Counted from the first letter of the stretch, positions 17,903-27,302 are shown. The stretch: 51,343 nt of DNA from Vibrio maritimus (GCA_000755425.1 BBMT01000023.1:1-51343); one strand, 5' to 3'. Translations and numbers: made by a program. The notes: generated by a model from the sequence alone, not told the origin.

Positions 17903-18745
17903 ATGATGCGGAAGAATTGGGCACTGCTTGTACCCGCAATATTACTCGTAGGATGTAGCAAACCCGAGATGGATGTCACTGACGCGCAGTATCAGGCTCA
18001 TCATGGCGAGCAGGTCGTGATAGTGCATGGTTTGGCTCGTAGCGCTTGGTCGATGCAAAATATGTCGAAGGGTATTGCAGATCAAGGTTATCAAGTCTGT
18101 GTTGTAGACTATCCAACGCTGCGTCAGCCTATTGAAAACACCTTGGACAAAAGTGCCGAAGAATTGTCACGCTGCATCTTAGAGTTCAATGACTCTAGGC
18201 AGAAAATAGATAGTCAGGCATTGGCGAAGCATGCTTCTGGCGAACACGTACCAACCAATTTTGCTTTAAAGAATCACGCCAAAATTCATTTTGTTGGCCA
18301 CTCCCTCGGTGGTTTGGTGATTCGCTCTTACCTTGCGGAGCATCCTGATTTTGTTCATTCAGAGCAAATGGGCAATGTGGTTTTTGTAGGTACACCTAAT
18401 CATGGTAGTGATGTAGCTGATTTCTTTTCTGATACCTGGATGTTGTCTTTGGTGGGAGGCACTGCAGAATCATTGACGACAAACCCAGAGAGCTTTCCGA
18501 ACCGTCTCCCGCTTCCTAACTATAACTTTGGCGTGATTGCTGGTACGCAAAGTTACCCGGTATTCAATGGTATGTTTACTAAAACCAATGATGGTTTAGT
18601 GTCCGTTGAGTCGACAAAGTTACAAGGCATGCAAGACTTTATCGAAGTCGACATTAAACATGATAGGTTGCGTCGAGATCCGTATGTGACAGGACTTATC
18701 GTGCAGTTTCTGCAGTCAGGACAGTTTGAACCTGTCCGTGAATAA
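17903..18745 (+). CDS. Lipoprotein alpha/beta-hydrolase (lipase/esterase)
   Basis: A 280-residue alpha/beta hydrolase with a lipoprotein signal (ILLVGC lipobox, acylated Cys at about residue 18). The oxyanion region is VIVHGLARSAWSM, the nucleophile Ser134 is in FVGHSLGGLVIRSYL, and the late acid/His region includes NDGLVSVES and the His in IKHDRLRRD. This resembles the LipA/PGAP1-like triacylglycerol lipase group. I chose the ATG at 17903 behind GGAGAGAAG; the frame also opens at a TTG five codons earlier. It is convergent with the DUF3541 gene. It would be anchored to the inner or outer membrane facing the periplasm. Confidence 0.85.
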   Translation: MMRKNWALLVPAILLVGCSKPEMDVTDAQYQAHHGEQVVIVHGLARSAWSMQNMSKGIADQGYQVCVVDYPTLRQPIENTLDKSAEELSRCILEFNDSRQKIDSQALAKHASGEHVPTNFALKNHAKIHFVGHSLGGLVIRSYLAEHPDFVHSEQMGNVVFVGTPNHGSDVADFFSDTWMLSLVGGTAESLTTNPESFPNRLPLPNYNFGVIAGTQSYPVFNGMFTKTNDGLVSVESTKLQGMQDFIEVDIKHDRLRRDPYVTGLIVQFLQSGQFEPVRE

Positions 18746-18773
18746 ATGAACTGCTGACACTTTTCCTTTCTTA

Positions 18774-19865
18774 CTATGCCGCTGGCCGCACGCCGTAAGG
18801 CAACTGCTTAAAGAGCTTTGGATCGGAGGACACATTCGGTCCGATATAAGGCGCTTTCCAGTCAAGTAACATAATGGCGAGTACGTTTCGATGCTCGCCA
18901 TACGCAAAATCGAAATCCCCAGACACTGAAGATCATGCCATGTTTCTTATCAACAGCACGAGCGATAGCGGCGCGAGCTTTCGTTACCACAGGATCATCA
19001 TGAAGTCCTGCTAACAAAAAACTGATCCCAACTTCAGCAACAATATCCTCCTTGGTGTGTTTGATAATGTCATCGATGTTGCGACGGAAATAATTGTAAA
19101 TCCATTGATGGTCTTTTTCATTGACGGGGCGTTGATAATAACCTGAATCCGCCAAAATGATGTGTGTCATACCATAGAGTTTGTTGCCAAACTGCTGCTT
19201 GCTTAAGCGGTAATCTTCGCTATCTGGATAAGTGCGTTGGAACGCGTCGATAAACTCAGAGACAAGATCTTGCTCTCCGATCTGTCGTAACCAATACGCT
19301 TGGTTAGCAAGTTGCGCAGCCCATGCGGTAATCATCGTTTTGTCAGTCAAAACGCTTTCAAAATCGTAGCTTCGTAGCACTTTGCGTAATTGTCGGTCTG
19401 ATTTATGAGTGACCCCATACTCTTGCAACCTTGCGAGATACCGTAAAAGGTCGAGCCCATATAAAAATAATCAGGGTTATTTTTGGTTGCGGCATAACGG
19501 CGCTGACTGCGCTCATCTTTCCCCTTTTTGTATTCGTTTAGGCGAGCAAGGGAATGTTGACGGATCGCTTTGGGTGTGGTGACTTCCTCCGCTATTTGAT
19601 TTAATCGATCAGTGACATTTGCGAGGTCGACCAAAATAGTAGTGTGGTATTTCTCGTCTTGAGTTTGGCGGTACATGCGTAACCCGAAGTGCCCTTGTTT
19701 GTAGGGAGATAGAGAAAATAGCTTTGACTCGTAAGTATCTTTAACCACGTTCGCGTATGCCTGAAGCTGATGCTGGCTAGGAGAGTTGTTCAGATCAAAG
19801 ATACTAGCACCGGTGACCAAAAAGGCACTCAGAATTAGGATCAGTAGTCTTTTATTCAATAGCAT
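18774..19865 (-). CDS. DUF3541-type exported protein (frameshifted in this assembly)
   Basis: About 364 residues after repair. The N-terminus is a hydrophobic signal/anchor (LLILILSAFLVTGASIF). The remainder is helical and soluble, rich in Trp and Tyr (TAWAAQLANQAYWLRQIGEQ), and ends with GEHRNVLAIMLLDW. The pattern fits DUF3541, a family I associate with Vibrio; its function is unknown. Two breaks are seen. One base is missing at about 19438 (FYGI to LARLQEYGVTHKSD). Two bases are probably missing at about 18933 (a C triplet shortened to one C; GMIPSVSGDFDFAYGEH), making the repaired length exactly 365 codons. It is convergent with the lipase gene. Confidence 0.7.
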
Positions 19866-20168
19866 AGCGTTTACCGAGTGGATAGAGATCTTCCAAGTGT
19901 AGGAACAAACCTACAATGCTGTGTAATGGTTGAGTCAGACTTATTGTTGCTCTGAATGGCTAGTGTCAGAATGTGTGATAGAGAATACTAGGTCACTATT
20001 TATTTTTATTTGTCTGGTGAATGATTTGTTCTGTCATTATTTTTACTGGTTATTCATACAGATAAATTGCGCTAATTCTTTGCTGTTCTATGAGTTTCTT
20101 GTCTATGCTGAAAAAGCGAGCCACGGAGTTTGCCTCGTAGAACAAGACTTTAGCAAGGAGTTTTCATA
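19866..20168. other. Intergenic region, nothing recognised
   Basis: About 300 A+T-rich bases upstream of a small secreted-protein gene. An open frame on the plus strand from a TTG at 19930 lacks a ribosome site and family character, so I did not call it. The AAGGAG at about 20155-20160 belongs to the small gene at 20169. Confidence 0.5.
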
Positions 20169-20324
20169 ATGAAGTCATTAATAGTGTTCGTGCTAAGCAC
20201 GGTATGTTCGTTTTTTGCTTTGGCTGATGATGCAGGTGCGCCAGGCAATATTTGTTTAACTGATACGGGGCTGGTGGTAACCACCCATCTCGATACCTGC
20301 CCGAAAAACATGAAAAAACTTTAA
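20169..20324 (+). CDS. Small secreted protein (51 aa), unknown
   Basis: A 51-residue ORF with a strong AAGGAG ribosome site and a good signal peptide (MKSLIVFVLSTVCSFFALAD, cleavage likely after ALA). The mature peptide of about 31 residues has two cysteines (NICLTDTG, DTCPKNMKKL) that could form one disulfide, and a basic C-terminus. A rho-independent terminator follows within 6 bases, making a compact single-gene unit. I do not recognise the family. It is too short for common ORF callers. Confidence 0.7.
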   Translation: MKSLIVFVLSTVCSFFALADDAGAPGNICLTDTGLVVTTHLDTCPKNMKKL

Positions 20325-20329
20325 CGCGA

Positions 20330-20359
20330 TTGAACCAGCATCTTGCTGGTTCAACTTTT
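20330..20359 (+). terminator. Rho-independent terminator of the small secreted protein gene
   Basis: TTGAACCAGCA (20330-20340), loop TCT, TGCTGGTTCAA (20344-20354), then CTTTT. It is an 11-bp perfect stem directly after the stop at 20324. Confidence 0.85.
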
Positions 20360-20913
20360 CTACATCCTCGATATTTACCTTTCGTTTTGTCTTACTAAGA
20401 TGAATATCTAATCACAGAAATTAACCTTGGAATAAATTAATTTCCTCAATCTAAAATATACCACAGTAAATACTTGGGTATTTTACTGTGGTATATTTCT
20501 CTGTCTTTTGTCGAAGGGGAATATTAAATTAACCTCTCCTATCTGAATCTATGTTAGGTGGTGTTTTGTTCTATTTTTTATCTATATGGGTCAGCAAGGC
20601 TATAAAAAATGCCAATTTTTAACACTTTTGGATCATGATTTTCCGTTAATGATGATTGTTTTATCTTTTGCTTAACATCTTTCGTTTTGGAATGAGGTAA
20701 TTATATAATTTTGAGACATTGAGCATGACTATTTTTCCAAAAAATTGATTTAGGCTATTTCAATATTTAAGTTTGGTAGTAAGTTAATAATCAACAAACA
20801 AAGCAATATGTTCTATCGATAACATAAATAAATGTTACACACCGGAGTGACATTTAATTTGTCGTCGTAGGGTTTTTGTACTTGTTTGATACCAGTCAGA
20901 ATGAAAGGCCACG
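20360..20913. other. A+T-rich intergenic region with a long hairpin
   Basis: About 550 bases, markedly A+T-rich, between the small secreted-protein gene and the MFS gene. The one clear structure is the 17-bp perfect inverted repeat at 20454-20498. No ORF with a ribosome site, tRNA or known RNA motif was recognised. The MFS promoter should lie in the last 150 bases. Confidence 0.6.
20454..20498. repeat. 17-bp perfect inverted repeat (hairpin)
   Basis: AAATATACCACAGTAAA (20454-20470) and TTTACTGTGGTATATTT (20482-20498) are perfectly complementary around an 11-base loop. It stands alone, 95 bases beyond the terminator of the small gene and far from the MFS start. It could be a second terminator, an operator or the end of an unrecognised RNA. 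Confidence 0.6.
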
Positions 20914-22266
20914 ATGGCCTACTTATTTACCAGAAGGATGCTTGCTGAAATTTTGCAGTGTGGAAGCAGACAGTGCTTTCAGACAAGCAAGAGGGATGCG
21001 CAGAATAGTTATGCTAAAAATCTATTTAACAAACTTGGGATCGAACTTTGGTTCTCTGCCCACCTTGCTTACGGCTTTGTACAGCTAGTTTTCATTCCGA
21101 TTGTCATGCCAGCTTTTGTAGCAGAGCGAACAGGCAGCTTTGCAAATGCGGGTCTGGCAATGGGTTTCTTCGGTGTGGCAGGTCTTGCTGCTCCTATTAT
21201 TGGCTTGCTGGCTGATAAATTTAAGGCACATCGCTTGGCTCAGTTCTTGGGTATGGTCGCGTATATCGTAGCGGGCTTTTGCTACATTGCAGCAGGTACC
21301 GATTTCAACATGATGGCAATTGGTTCGGTATTTTTTGGTTTAGGCTCGGCAACATTGTTGATGCTTAACCCAGTGTTTATCGCATTTGCAGGCTACGACA
21401 ATAAGACAGAAGCACTAAAGCTAGGGCGCATGGCGCAGGCGGCAATCATCGGTACGCTTCTAGGTGGCGGCGCATTGGCTGCATTAACTGATGGTGGCTT
21501 CGGCTACGAAACGAGCTTCTACACTATGATGGTTACCGTTGCAGTGCTTTCAGTAGTTACTTTCCTAACCAACAAAGAAGCGGGTCAGCGCGTGCTGGAT
21601 ACGGCAGAAGCGCGTGAAAAAGCAGCGGCAGAAGAAGCACAAGAGAAAGTGAACCTAATTAAAGTGATTTTCTCTAAGTTTGGTCTGTTCCTGTTTGCAG
21701 TCGCGGCACTGTGTGCGGGTCAAGGTGCTTTCCAAGCCCAGTTCCCTAACCTAATGAAAAATGCCTTTACAGTTTCAGAAGCCTTGTCGGCTACGAGCCT
21801 GTCAATCTCTGCGGTATTGGGACTTATTGTTGTAGTCGCAGCAGAGCGCTTTTCTGCGAAGTTTGGCCCTACAGCACTATTTAAGCTATGTACTGTCGCA
21901 TCGATTGTGGTTATTGCGGCACTGTACTTCATCGCAGAGCTACAGTTTATCCCAACGGTGATCTTGCCAGTGGCATTGGTCATTGTTTACTTGCAAGGCA
22001 TTACGGTTACAGATATGTGTTCACCAGCGGTTGCCTCACGTTTGACGCGTGTTGGTGCAGGTTACACACAAGGCCTAATGATGTTCTTCATCTCCATCGG
22101 TTTTGCAACAGGTAGCGCAATTAGTGGCTTTACCGTTGAAGAGTTTAGCTGGAGCGCACTACCAGTTGCGATTGGTGTACTGACTGCGGTTGCACTTGTA
22201 GCTATTTGGATTGTAACGCGTGACAAGCAATCATCAGATCATTCTGCTGACGCAAAACATGCGTAA
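20914..22266 (+). CDS. MFS transporter
   Basis: A major facilitator superfamily transporter of up to 450 residues with about twelve hydrophobic segments, an internal charged loop at the middle (TAEAREKAAAEEAQEKVN), and GLLADKFKAHRLAQFLG, the MFS motif-A-like loop between helices 2 and 3. The N-terminal 35 residues from the ATG at 20914 (MAYLFTRRMLAEIL...) do not look like the family, which normally begins close to NSYAKNLFNKLGIELWFSAH (near 21006). Either the start is further in or another missing base near 20997 hides the true ATG there. A terminator follows at 22291. The substrate is unknown. Confidence 0.85.
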   Translation: MAYLFTRRMLAEILQCGSRQCFQTSKRDAQNSYAKNLFNKLGIELWFSAHLAYGFVQLVFIPIVMPAFVAERTGSFANAGLAMGFFGVAGLAAPIIGLLADKFKAHRLAQFLGMVAYIVAGFCYIAAGTDFNMMAIGSVFFGLGSATLLMLNPVFIAFAGYDNKTEALKLGRMAQAAIIGTLLGGGALAALTDGGFGYETSFYTMMVTVAVLSVVTFLTNKEAGQRVLDTAEAREKAAAEEAQEKVNLIKVIFSKFGLFLFAVAALCAGQGAFQAQFPNLMKNAFTVSEALSATSLSISAVLGLIVVVAAERFSAKFGPTALFKLCTVASIVVIAALYFIAELQFIPTVILPVALVIVYLQGITVTDMCSPAVASRLTRVGAGYTQGLMMFFISIGFATGSAISGFTVEEFSWSALPVAIGVLTAVALVAIWIVTRDKQSSDHSADAKHA

Positions 22267-22290
22267 TAGAGTTAGATTTGAAAAATGAAA

Positions 22291-22316
22291 AAAAGGAGCG
22301 ATATCGCTCCTTTTTT
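22291..22316. terminator. Bidirectional rho-independent terminator
   Basis: AAAAGGAGCGATATCGCTCC (22291-22310) is a self-complementary stem followed by TTTTTT (22311-22316), with an A tract on the other side. It serves both the MFS gene (+) and the convergent TSUP gene (-). Confidence 0.9.
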
Positions 22317-22360
22317 GTGCTAGTTGATTAAACAGCGACGAGTAACGCAGATGGATGAGA

Positions 22361-23086
22361 CTAAAAACTTTGCCAAATCGCGGTGATGCCACTTAATGAA
22401 CATAAAACCAGTGCTGCAAGGCGAATCTTCTCTTTCGGCAATGAGCCTGTCGTGAGTTTCGCTAACTGGTAGCCAAGCCATGCTGCAGGGATGAGTGGAA
22501 CTGTAATAAACAAATGGTGTGTGGTTAAAAAGCCAATGGGTGCTTGCATCACAAGTGATATAAACGAGCTAAATACAAAAAACGCAGAGAGATTGCCACG
22601 CAGCTGATTGGCTTCTTGGTGTTGAAGTAACAATGCCATCGGTGGGCCGCCGATACCGCTACTGGTACCGAAAAAGCCAGAGAAGAAACCAGCGACTCCC
22701 ATTCTCATCGGCGTTGGTTCAATGCGAACAGGTAGTAGGCTGACGACAACCGCAAAGACAACCAACAATCCCAACCAAAGTGACAATACTTGTGTTGATA
22801 CATAAAGCAGAAGTGCAGCGCCAGCGATAGAACCAGGGATGCGCCCAATGATGGCCATTTTGAGTCCACCAATGGCAATGCTGCTACGATGCTTCATTGC
22901 GTTGAGAATTGAAATAAAGAGCGCAACCAAACAGATCGGCGCAGGCACGTAGTCAGGAGACACTTGGAATAGCAAAGGAGCGGCGACAATGGCGAGCCCA
23001 AAACCGATAGCGGTTTGAACGTAGGAGCCAACGAAAATGAGCAGCATCGCGATAAGCGATGTTTGGCTAAACCAATCAGCGAACAT
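22361..23086 (-). CDS. TSUP/TauE-SafE family permease
   Basis: A 241-residue integral membrane protein with 7-8 hydrophobic segments and duplicated halves typical of TauE/SafE (DUF81) transporters for sulfite, sulfoacetate or other organic anions. The family motif is seen as GFFSGFFGTSSGIGGPPMAL, with an N-terminal counterpart SYVQTAIGFGLAIVAAPLLF. It starts at the ATG at 23086 with MFADWFSQTSL. The substrate cannot be read from sequence. It converges on the MFS gene across a bidirectional terminator. Confidence 0.9.
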   Translation of the reverse strand: MFADWFSQTSLIAMLLIFVGSYVQTAIGFGLAIVAAPLLFQVSPDYVPAPICLVALFISILNAMKHRSSIAIGGLKMAIIGRIPGSIAGAALLLYVSTQVLSLWLGLLVVFAVVVSLLPVRIEPTPMRMGVAGFFSGFFGTSSGIGGPPMALLLQHQEANQLRGNLSAFFVFSSFISLVMQAPIGFLTTHHLFITVPLIPAAWLGYQLAKLTTGSLPKEKIRLAALVLCSLSGITAIWQSF

Positions 23087-23248
23087 GGAGTGTCCTTTTC
23101 AAACAACAAGGCGAAGAATTGGCTATTGTACCCACAACTTAGTCCAAGCGGCATACTGAAATGAAGATAAATTTTGTGTTGTGAGAAGAGAGTAGATAGA
23201 GAGATAGGGCAATATGTTTTTTAATCGCGCTCAACATGAAAATGACAT

Positions 23249-23271
23249 AAAAAAAGGGAGCAGAAGCTCCC
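23249..23271 (-). terminator. Rho-independent terminator of the small membrane-protein gene
   Basis: On the minus strand GGGAGC, loop TTCT, GCTCCC (23271 to 23256) is followed by a T run, complementary to the A run at 23249-23255. It ends the 46-residue gene to its right. Confidence 0.8.
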
Positions 23272-23337
23272 AAATAAAATATAAAGCAACGAAAAGGTAA
23301 AATAGAGGTTTGTCGCGATATATTCCCTACAAACCTC

Positions 23338-23478
23338 TTATTCAGAGTTTTCCATCCCTGTGCAAAGTAGTTCTGCTGCAACCACACCAGTACTGAATGT
23401 GATGCCCGCCATTAGGAGTACGATAGCGTACTTACTTGCAATGATACACATGCCTAAGGTGTTGATAATTCTATCCAT
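23338..23478 (-). CDS. Small single-span membrane protein (46 aa), unknown
   Basis: A 46-residue ORF with an excellent AAGGAGAAG ribosome site before the ATG at 23478. It begins MDRIINTLGMCIIASKYAIV, followed by a hydrophobic stretch to VVAAELLC and the end TGMENSE. The long apolar segment predicts one membrane span or an uncleaved signal. It has its own terminator at 23249-23271 and an additional inverted repeat AGAGGTTTGT/ACAAACCTCT just past the stop. Family unknown. Confidence 0.65.
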   Translation of the reverse strand: MDRIINTLGMCIIASKYAIVLLMAGITFSTGVVAAELLCTGMENSE

Positions 23479-23785
23479 ATCACTTCTCCTTCATTGAGGA
23501 ATCGTTATTGACTAACGCTATTTTACGCCAGAGAAGAGATAGAAATTGCGAGATGACGCTACTAATAATAAAGCTTTTGCAACTATATGCTGAAAAAACA
23601 AACACCGTCATAGAATTACAACTGATTACAAAATAAACGTTTTGCAATACTTATATTCAAAGTGTTTCGATTCTTATATTTGCTGCTTTTTTAACGTATT
23701 TCTTTAAATTGGATTGGCTTTTGTGGCTAAAAAATGGTCATAAAGAAGGCGATGCTACTGAGCATCGCCGACGTTAAAAAAGTGC
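23479..23785. other. Intergenic region with one hairpin
   Basis: About 300 A+T-rich bases. The only structure seen is the terminator-like hairpin at 23748-23769 behind the SDR gene. The promoter of the 46-residue gene should lie near 23480-23560. Confidence 0.5.
23748..23769 (-). terminator. Probable terminator of the SDR gene
   Basis: GGCGATGCT and AGCATCGCC (23748-23756 and 23761-23769) pair perfectly around a 4-base loop, 16 bases past the SDR stop. On the minus strand the stem is followed by TTCTTTAT, a modest T tract. Confidence 0.65.
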
Positions 23786-24505
23786 TTATGGCTGCTGACG
23801 AGTTGGTGCCAGAACGATTTCTCGAACACACACATTTTGAGGCTGTGCATAAGCGAACTCAACGGCTCTCGCTACGTCATCAGCAGCTAGTACGCCACCC
23901 ATGACCTCTTTCCACTCGTCGTAGCCGTCTTTGATCTCTTGAGACGTAGTATGTGACAGCAGTTCGGTCTCAACGGCACCTGGAGCGATAGTGACAACGC
24001 GTACATCTGATTCAGCCACTTCTTCGCGCACATTTTCAGAGATAGCATGCACAGCAAATTTAGTGCCGCAGTATGCTGCGTGATTGCCAAAGGTTTTGCG
24101 TCCAGCTATAGAGCTGATGTTGATAATTGTACCTGAGTTGCGTGCTTTCATTGGTGCCAGCACCGCTTGCATACCGTTGAGAAGACCAATCACGTTGACG
24201 TCGAACATGGTTTTCCACTCTGATGCGTCTTGAGTGTCGATTTGGCCAAGTAGCATAACACCAGCGTTGTTGATTAACGCATCTGCAGGACCAAATGCTT
24301 GTTCCGCTTTCTGAATAGCTGCTTCGAAAGTCGCTTTGTCAGTAATGTCGACTTTTTCACACATAGTGTTTGGCAATTCTAGTGCTTCAAGCTTTTCGAC
24401 GCGACGAGCAAGCAATAGTAGGGGATGGCCAGCATCACTTAGACGACGAGCAATAGCTTCACCAATACCAGAACTGGCACCTGTAATAACAACGAGCTTT
24501 TTCAT
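23786..24505 (-). CDS. SDR family NADP-dependent oxidoreductase
   Basis: A 239-residue classical short-chain dehydrogenase. The cofactor motif TGASSGIGEAIARRLSDAG is at residues about 8-26. LARRVEKLEAL after beta-2 favours NADP, and DALINNAGVML and the catalytic SS...AAYCGTKFAVHA (YxxxK) follow. It resembles the YdfG-like clade that acts on small 3-hydroxy acids or aldehydes. It stands alone with its own terminator. The substrate is not known. Confidence 0.9.
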   Translation of the reverse strand: MKKLVVITGASSGIGEAIARRLSDAGHPLLLLARRVEKLEALELPNTMCEKVDITDKATFEAAIQKAEQAFGPADALINNAGVMLLGQIDTQDASEWKTMFDVNVIGLLNGMQAVLAPMKARNSGTIINISSIAGRKTFGNHAAYCGTKFAVHAISENVREEVAESDVRVVTIAPGAVETELLSHTTSQEIKDGYDEWKEVMGGVLAADDVARAVEFAYAQPQNVCVREIVLAPTRQQP

Positions 24506-24781
24506 GTGTTCACCTTAACGATTGTTTGGACTTCTCTGTGAAGTTGTTAAGTAGTTTAGTCAATTTATTATTGTTGATATATGGGGATTTAATTAAAACA
24601 GTGTTGTTATATGGCAACAAAAAATGGTGAGAATTTATTCCTATAATGTATTCAGTTGCTTGCATCAAATAGCGTTCAGAGCTCATACCACAACGAGGAC
24701 TTTTCGTTGGAACCTAGAGTGGGAAGGGGTAGAATCGGCCTCCCAAGGCGTGAGTCGTTTGGGGGACGAGAGGAAAGACTG

Positions 24782-25284
24782 ATGTATAAGTGGTTATTAG
24801 TTTTGGTTATGGTCATCGCGCTGCTACGCAAGCTGAAGGTATTGAGCTTGAAAAACAGGCAGTGGTTGATCGTGTGGAAGTGAAAAAGTCTGTCAGACGA
24901 ATGTATTTGATGGACGGCGACGTTGTGGTTCGAGAGTATCGTATTGCTTTGGGTAAGAGTCCACGCGGCCATAAGATCCAAGAAGGAGACAATCGCACGC
25001 CAGAAGGAAAATATTATCTGGACTTCGTGATGGATGATTCGGCCTTTTATCGTTCAATGCACATTAGCTACCCCAATCTAAGAGATAAAAACCGCGCGGA
25101 GAGTTTAGGGGTGAGCCCTGGTGGGAACATCAAGATCCACGGGTTAAAAAATGGCGATCGCCGTGCACCGCAGTTTGTTCAGAGTTTTGATTGGACGAAT
25201 GGCTGTATCGCTATCACTAATGAAGAGATGGATGAACTTGTGTCTTTGGTGAAAATAGGCACCCCTATCTATATTCGTTGGTAA
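24782..25284 (+). CDS. L,D-transpeptidase (YkuD/YafK-like; frameshifted near the signal peptide)
   Basis: A periplasmic YkuD-type enzyme of 167 residues after one repair. The signal peptide is MYKWLLVLVMVIAL; a single missing base at about 24823 separates it from the mature part ATQAEGIELEKQAVVDRVE. The catalytic region is IKIHGLKNGD followed by DWTNGCIAITNEEMDEL, where Cys is the nucleophile and the His of IHG its partner. YkuD enzymes cross-link peptidoglycan or process lipoprotein attachment; YafK relatives (DpaA) remove Braun lipoprotein. The branch here cannot be decided. The start at 24782 has a GAGGAAAG ribosome site. Confidence 0.85.
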
Positions 25285-25358
25285 CTAAGCTTGTTGGTAA
25301 CTATGTTCGTTAGCAAGCATGTTCGTCGATAACCATGAACAACTCTAGCTGCAAAGTA

Positions 25359-25381
25359 GGTGCTCTGGATAGCAGAGCACC
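25359..25381. repeat. Hairpin between convergent genes
   Basis: GGTGCTCTG (25359-25367) and CAGAGCACC (25373-25381) form a 9-bp stem with a 5-base loop between the L,D-transpeptidase and FadL-like genes. It is a likely shared transcript end, although no T tract is present. Confidence 0.5.
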
Positions 25382-25449
25382 ATGTTCTCTAAGCACCACT
25401 TACATCAAAATATTCGTAGTCTTAAAATACGAGTCATACCAAGTCTTAC

Positions 25450-26578
25450 TTAGTATCGATACGTCATACCCAAGCTAATGCCATAGCCTTGATTGAGTAC
25501 GTCTACTTGAAGGTCGTCTGTCACTTTCACGTTCTTTCTCGCATAGTGTTCACTGAAACCGCTTAAATCCACAGTTAGATTCTCACTGAACGAATAAGCG
25601 GCACCCAGGCGATAACGCACATCTTCTCCGCCAAATGCATCAATCGCTTCATCGATGCTTACACCACCACGCAGCGCTAAATCACCGAGTCTGTATTCCA
25701 TCGACGTTGCATAACGTTTGCTATGACGAGATCCCTTGAGTAGTTGGATAGGATCGCTGTAATCGGCATAAGTCACGCCTTGCCCATCCCAACGTGACAA
25801 GCTAAAGGTGTTGTGCCAAGACCAGTTGTCAGTGATTGCGATGGTGCCGTAGAGGCTGGTTATAGAGGGGAGGTCAAACTGAATATTACTGTCCCGAAAA
25901 TCGCTTGCTAGTCTATGTGTGGCTGCCAGTGTTAACCACGAGTTAGCCTGCCATGTTGCACTTAGTGCACCGCTCCAACCATTTGTGTTTCCTTCTGTTG
26001 TTTCTAGGCTGCATTTGCCCCAGAAATTGCAGTCATTGCGTTCAAGAAGGTAGTCAGCGTATTGATACTCGAGAGTAACGCCGAGACTCACATCTCCTAT
26101 TTTGTAGGCTACGCTTGGTGCAAAAGAGACCACAATAGGTCGCACACGAGCTTGATCCAAGATACGCAGGTTAAGTGGTGGCGGAAGTTTGAATTCTGAA
26201 ATCGAAATATCCGCGGCCGTCCGGCTGTATGCGGCCAATCCGACATACCAATTTGATTCGAGAGGTATCACCAAGAAACCAGCCGGAATGGGGTTGGCCT
26301 TGGAGTAAGCGGATTTGGTTCCCAAAATGTCGTAATCGGTGTCCACTTGGTAACGAGTCACACTCGCTGTTACCGTAGTTGACTTTAACTGCGTCATACT
26401 TGATGGCGCTGTCGCCAAGATACTGGCGTCGACTGCGGATGCACCGTTTGCACTAGCAAGGGCACTATTCGAGGTGGACGATTCCCAAAAGTTAAGCCTG
26501 TAGCGCTTGAAACAGGGGCAGCATTAACGTCGACAGGCCAATGCAGGCCGTTGTTGTAACACGTTGTGTGAAAGACAT
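25450..26578 (-). CDS. FadL/OmpP1-family outer-membrane transporter (frameshifted in this assembly)
   Basis: A 376-residue beta-barrel protein after repair. The signal peptide is MSFTQRVTTTACIGLSTLML to QALQA, followed by the FadL-type N-terminal segment NFWESSTSNSALASANGASA and the ATAPSSMTQL motif that in FadL inserts as the hatch. The rest shows amphipathic beta strands and ends with the barrel-type C-terminus GISLGMTYRY. Two bases appear to be missing at about 26494 (a T triplet shortened to one on the minus strand), which otherwise ends the frame right after the signal peptide. FadL relatives take up long-chain fatty acids or aromatic hydrophobics through the outer membrane. Length is shorter than E. 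coli FadL. Confidence 0.8.
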
Positions 26579-27302
26579 TTTCGTAATGGTTGAGTAAAAA
26601 GACGCACAGTCTAGCACGTAGGTTTTTTCTCTATGGACAGATTTGTGTGAATAAAGATGTCAATCTGTAGGCAAACTGCGTCAGTGAATCAGTACTAGAA
26701 ATATCGAACGAAGTGGACATTAGCTAACTGTTTGATCGCTAAAAAGGTCAATGAGCTCACAGCGCTTGACAGTAAATAGTGGTAAGAGATCTTCGAATGG
26801 TTTACCTGGTTGGTAGGGTGTCAGACTTTTCTTGTCTGGGCTGATTTGTGAGACTGGTTGTGATGTGTGAGTAGTTGTTTTTTGTGAGTAGTTGTTTTGA
26901 AGAGGCGATAACTGAGGAAATAGAAGTGTTTAATTGGGGGTAGCATAAACATGCTTCCCCAGCTATCGCAATTCGGTCTATTTAAGGAACTGACAAGTTT
27001 TGGCTAGTTGAATTAGTGCTTCAGTTTGCCAGCGTGGACGATGCTTTTGACTCGCCATCAGGTTCAAGTAATAAGTTGTCAATGGGTGTGCTGGCTTTGT
27101 TTGGTTATTGGTTTTCATTTGGGGGCTCCGGCTGTACATGTCTTTGAACATGTGCCTATTATGAGTCTTTATGGGGAAGCTAAAAACAGAGCAGTTAGAT
27201 CTAAATTGGTGCCTTAATTTAAGATAAATAGCGAATTTATCGCTAAAAACTTCACTTGGAGTTAAAATAAGGAACGCTACTTTTCGTTTGGAGTACCTAT
27301 TA
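26579..27302. other. Intergenic region with a short tandem repeat and a palindrome
   Basis: About 720 bases between divergent genes. A 17-base unit beginning TGTGAGTAGTTGTTT occurs twice in tandem (26866 and 26883). A palindrome TAGCGA-N5-TCGCTA lies at 27229-27245, about 60 bases before the SgrR-like start, and could be an operator. I did not recognise an SgrS-like RNA or any conserved ORF. Confidence 0.5.

Noticed and set aside
19930..20169. 79-codon ORF upstream of the small secreted gene
   Set aside because: TTG start without a ribosome site, overlapping the ribosome-binding site of the real small gene; composition reflects A+T-rich DNA.
27026..27217. Small ORF in the spacer before the SgrR-like gene
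   Set aside because: No ribosome site, no family character, and Trp/Cys-rich random-like composition.
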